This document shows, piece after piece, positions 5,514 to 6,292 of a DNA stretch of 6,292 nt (its first letter is position 1; each line of letters starts with the position of its first letter). The stretch spans positions 1 through 6,292 of the forward strand of contig JAQYFM010000184.1 in the NCBI GenBank assembly GCA_028723145.1, written 5' to 3'. The notes beneath the pieces are model-generated. The model did not search any database and was not told where the DNA came from. It saw nothing but the letters and a program-made list of their open reading frames with translations. A program made the position numbers and the translations under genes. The stretch is from Spirochaetales bacterium (GTDB taxonomy: Bacteria; Spirochaetota; Spirochaetia; Sphaerochaetales; Sphaerochaetaceae).

Positions 5514-6292
5514 TATTTTACCTCCTCTGATTCTATCTCATCTAATCTATATCCAAATCCATATGGGCCAATAGTAGACAAATCAATACATCCATTTTTA
5601 CGTTTATATAATCCTGGATGAATTCTTGCTTCAGCTACTGATGCTCCTGGACAATACTGAGGTCCATTTGATTCAATACCCATTATTGTTCCAACATATC
5701 GTGCGAGTGTTGCATGAGGAATCATAGCTAAGCCCGGATTAGTTAAATCTTGGACCATTATTGCCATTCCTTCTTCTTTTGCATAGCAGAACATCAATAT
5801 CGCACCTGTTATCGTCTTACAAGTTTTTAAAGCAACACCTGTCCACCCTAAGTCTTTTCCAAGCTTTACATAGTGCCAATCATGAGCACTTTCATCCATT
5901 AATAATAATTTTCGCTGGGCTAAGCTATGTACATCTATTGGATATTTTTCCATATCATATGGAAATGGTTGTTCTATGTATAATATTTTGTTCCATATAG
6001 ATTCATATTCATTTTTTAGCTTATCTAGTATTCTGTTTACATATTCAGGATCATGAACTGTACAATTAAAATCTGCAGTTAAATGTTCTACTCCCATTTC
6101 ATTAGCAACAATACCAACTTTTACAATTCTTTCATAATCCCAAGGTTCATCATTACCTCTTAACTTAATTTTTAAACAATTTAACCCATCTTCTTTTATC
6201 CAGTCTCTTAGTAAAACAGGAATACCATCATTTGGTTCATTCCCTTTCAAATCACTCTCTTCGATAGGATCTGTACCACCAACTAAGTGCCA
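5513..6292 (-). CDS. Enolase-superfamily enzyme (MLE/mandelate racemase type), 5' end missing
   Basis: The frame is open across the right edge, so 259 C-terminal residues are seen; a TTG at 6250 is an internal codon, not a convincing start, because WHLVGGTDP upstream (residues 1-9) is a normal part of this family between capping domain and barrel. Numbered from the edge, the barrel shows LKIKL (40-44) with a KxK pair at 41 and 43, metal ligands Asp74 (TADFN), Glu107 (IEQPF) and Asp133 (MDES), and Lys156 (ALKTC) on the sixth strand. Lys residues on both faces with three acidic ligands fit the muconate-lactonizing subgroup: Mg-dependent abstraction of a proton next to a carboxylate, used in racemases, epimerases, cycloisomerases and some dehydratases. 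The missing part should be the N-terminal capping domain, about a third of the protein, which sets specificity. As first visible gene of the operon it probably processes the imported compound or its carboxylate product. Confidence 0.85.
   Translation of the reverse strand, partial: WHLVGGTDPIEESDLKGNEPNDGIPVLLRDWIKEDGLNCLKIKLRGNDEPWDYERIVKVGIVANEMGVEHLTADFNCTVHDPEYVNRILDKLKNEYESIWNKILYIEQPFPYDMEKYPIDVHSLAQRKLLLMDESAHDWHYVKLGKDLGWTGVALKTCKTITGAILMFCYAKEEGMAIMVQDLTNPGLAMIPHATLARYVGTIMGIESNGPQYCPGASVAEARIHPGLYKRKNGCIDLSTIGPYGFGYRLDEIESEEVK
5521..5527 (-). promoter_or_regulatory. Strong ribosome-binding site for the GTG start of permease 1
   Basis: GAGGAGG on the minus strand lies within the last codons of the enolase-superfamily gene, 7 nt before GTG at 5513. 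The near-consensus match and spacing support the non-ATG start, and the TAGTG overlap suggests coupled translation. Confidence 0.8.

Noticed and set aside
6248..6250. TTG codon as start of the enolase-superfamily gene
   Set aside because: The frame stays open to the window edge and the residues upstream (WHLVGGTDP) fit the family, so the true start lies outside the window.

Overview
The window is one AT-rich stretch (roughly one-third G+C by eye) with eight genes, all on the minus strand and packed almost end to end, so it reads as a single operon transcribed from right to left. No rRNA, tRNA, CRISPR, insertion sequence or integrase is visible. The substrate-binding protein has a Lys-Lys leader ending in LFAQGANES, a form common in spirochaetes such as Treponema. 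That, with the low G+C, suggests a host-associated spirochaete, but this is an inference with moderate confidence at best.

In transcription order (right to left): a 5'-truncated enolase-superfamily enzyme (6292-5513); two tandem paralogous ABC permeases (5513-4704 and 4704-3892); an exported NMT1/THI5-like substrate-binding protein (3849-2818); a 91-nt gap holding two overlapping, mutually competing hairpins; the NitT/TauT-type ABC ATPase (2726-1962); a Gfo/Idh/MocA NAD(P)-dependent oxidoreductase (1957-929); a creatininase-family hydrolase (932-177); and the N-terminus of a TauE/SafE-type membrane permease that runs off the left edge (169-1). Several junctions overlap by 1 to 4 nt (TAGTG, TAATG, ATGA), which is typical of translational coupling.

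The genes form a plausible uptake-plus-catabolism cassette: a complete importer (binding protein, two permeases, ATPase) for a small, probably anionic or heterocyclic organic compound, three soluble enzymes (oxidoreductase, amidohydrolase or ring-opening hydrolase, enolase-type racemase, cycloisomerase or dehydratase), and an anion exporter. The pairing of a Gfo/Idh/MocA dehydrogenase with a creatininase-fold hydrolase recalls the Thermotoga inositol route (IolG with IolN), while the NitT/TauT importer with TauE/SafE recalls organosulfonate use. The sequence alone does not decide between these, and the substrate is unknown.

The main oddities are a Cys in place of a normally conserved His metal ligand in the creatininase-like protein, loss of the conserved EAA-loop Gly in both permeases, and the competing hairpins between the binding-protein and ATPase genes. 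The only non-coding stretches are 2727-2817 and 3850-3891 plus a few bases between genes; no stretch over 300 bases lacks a gene.
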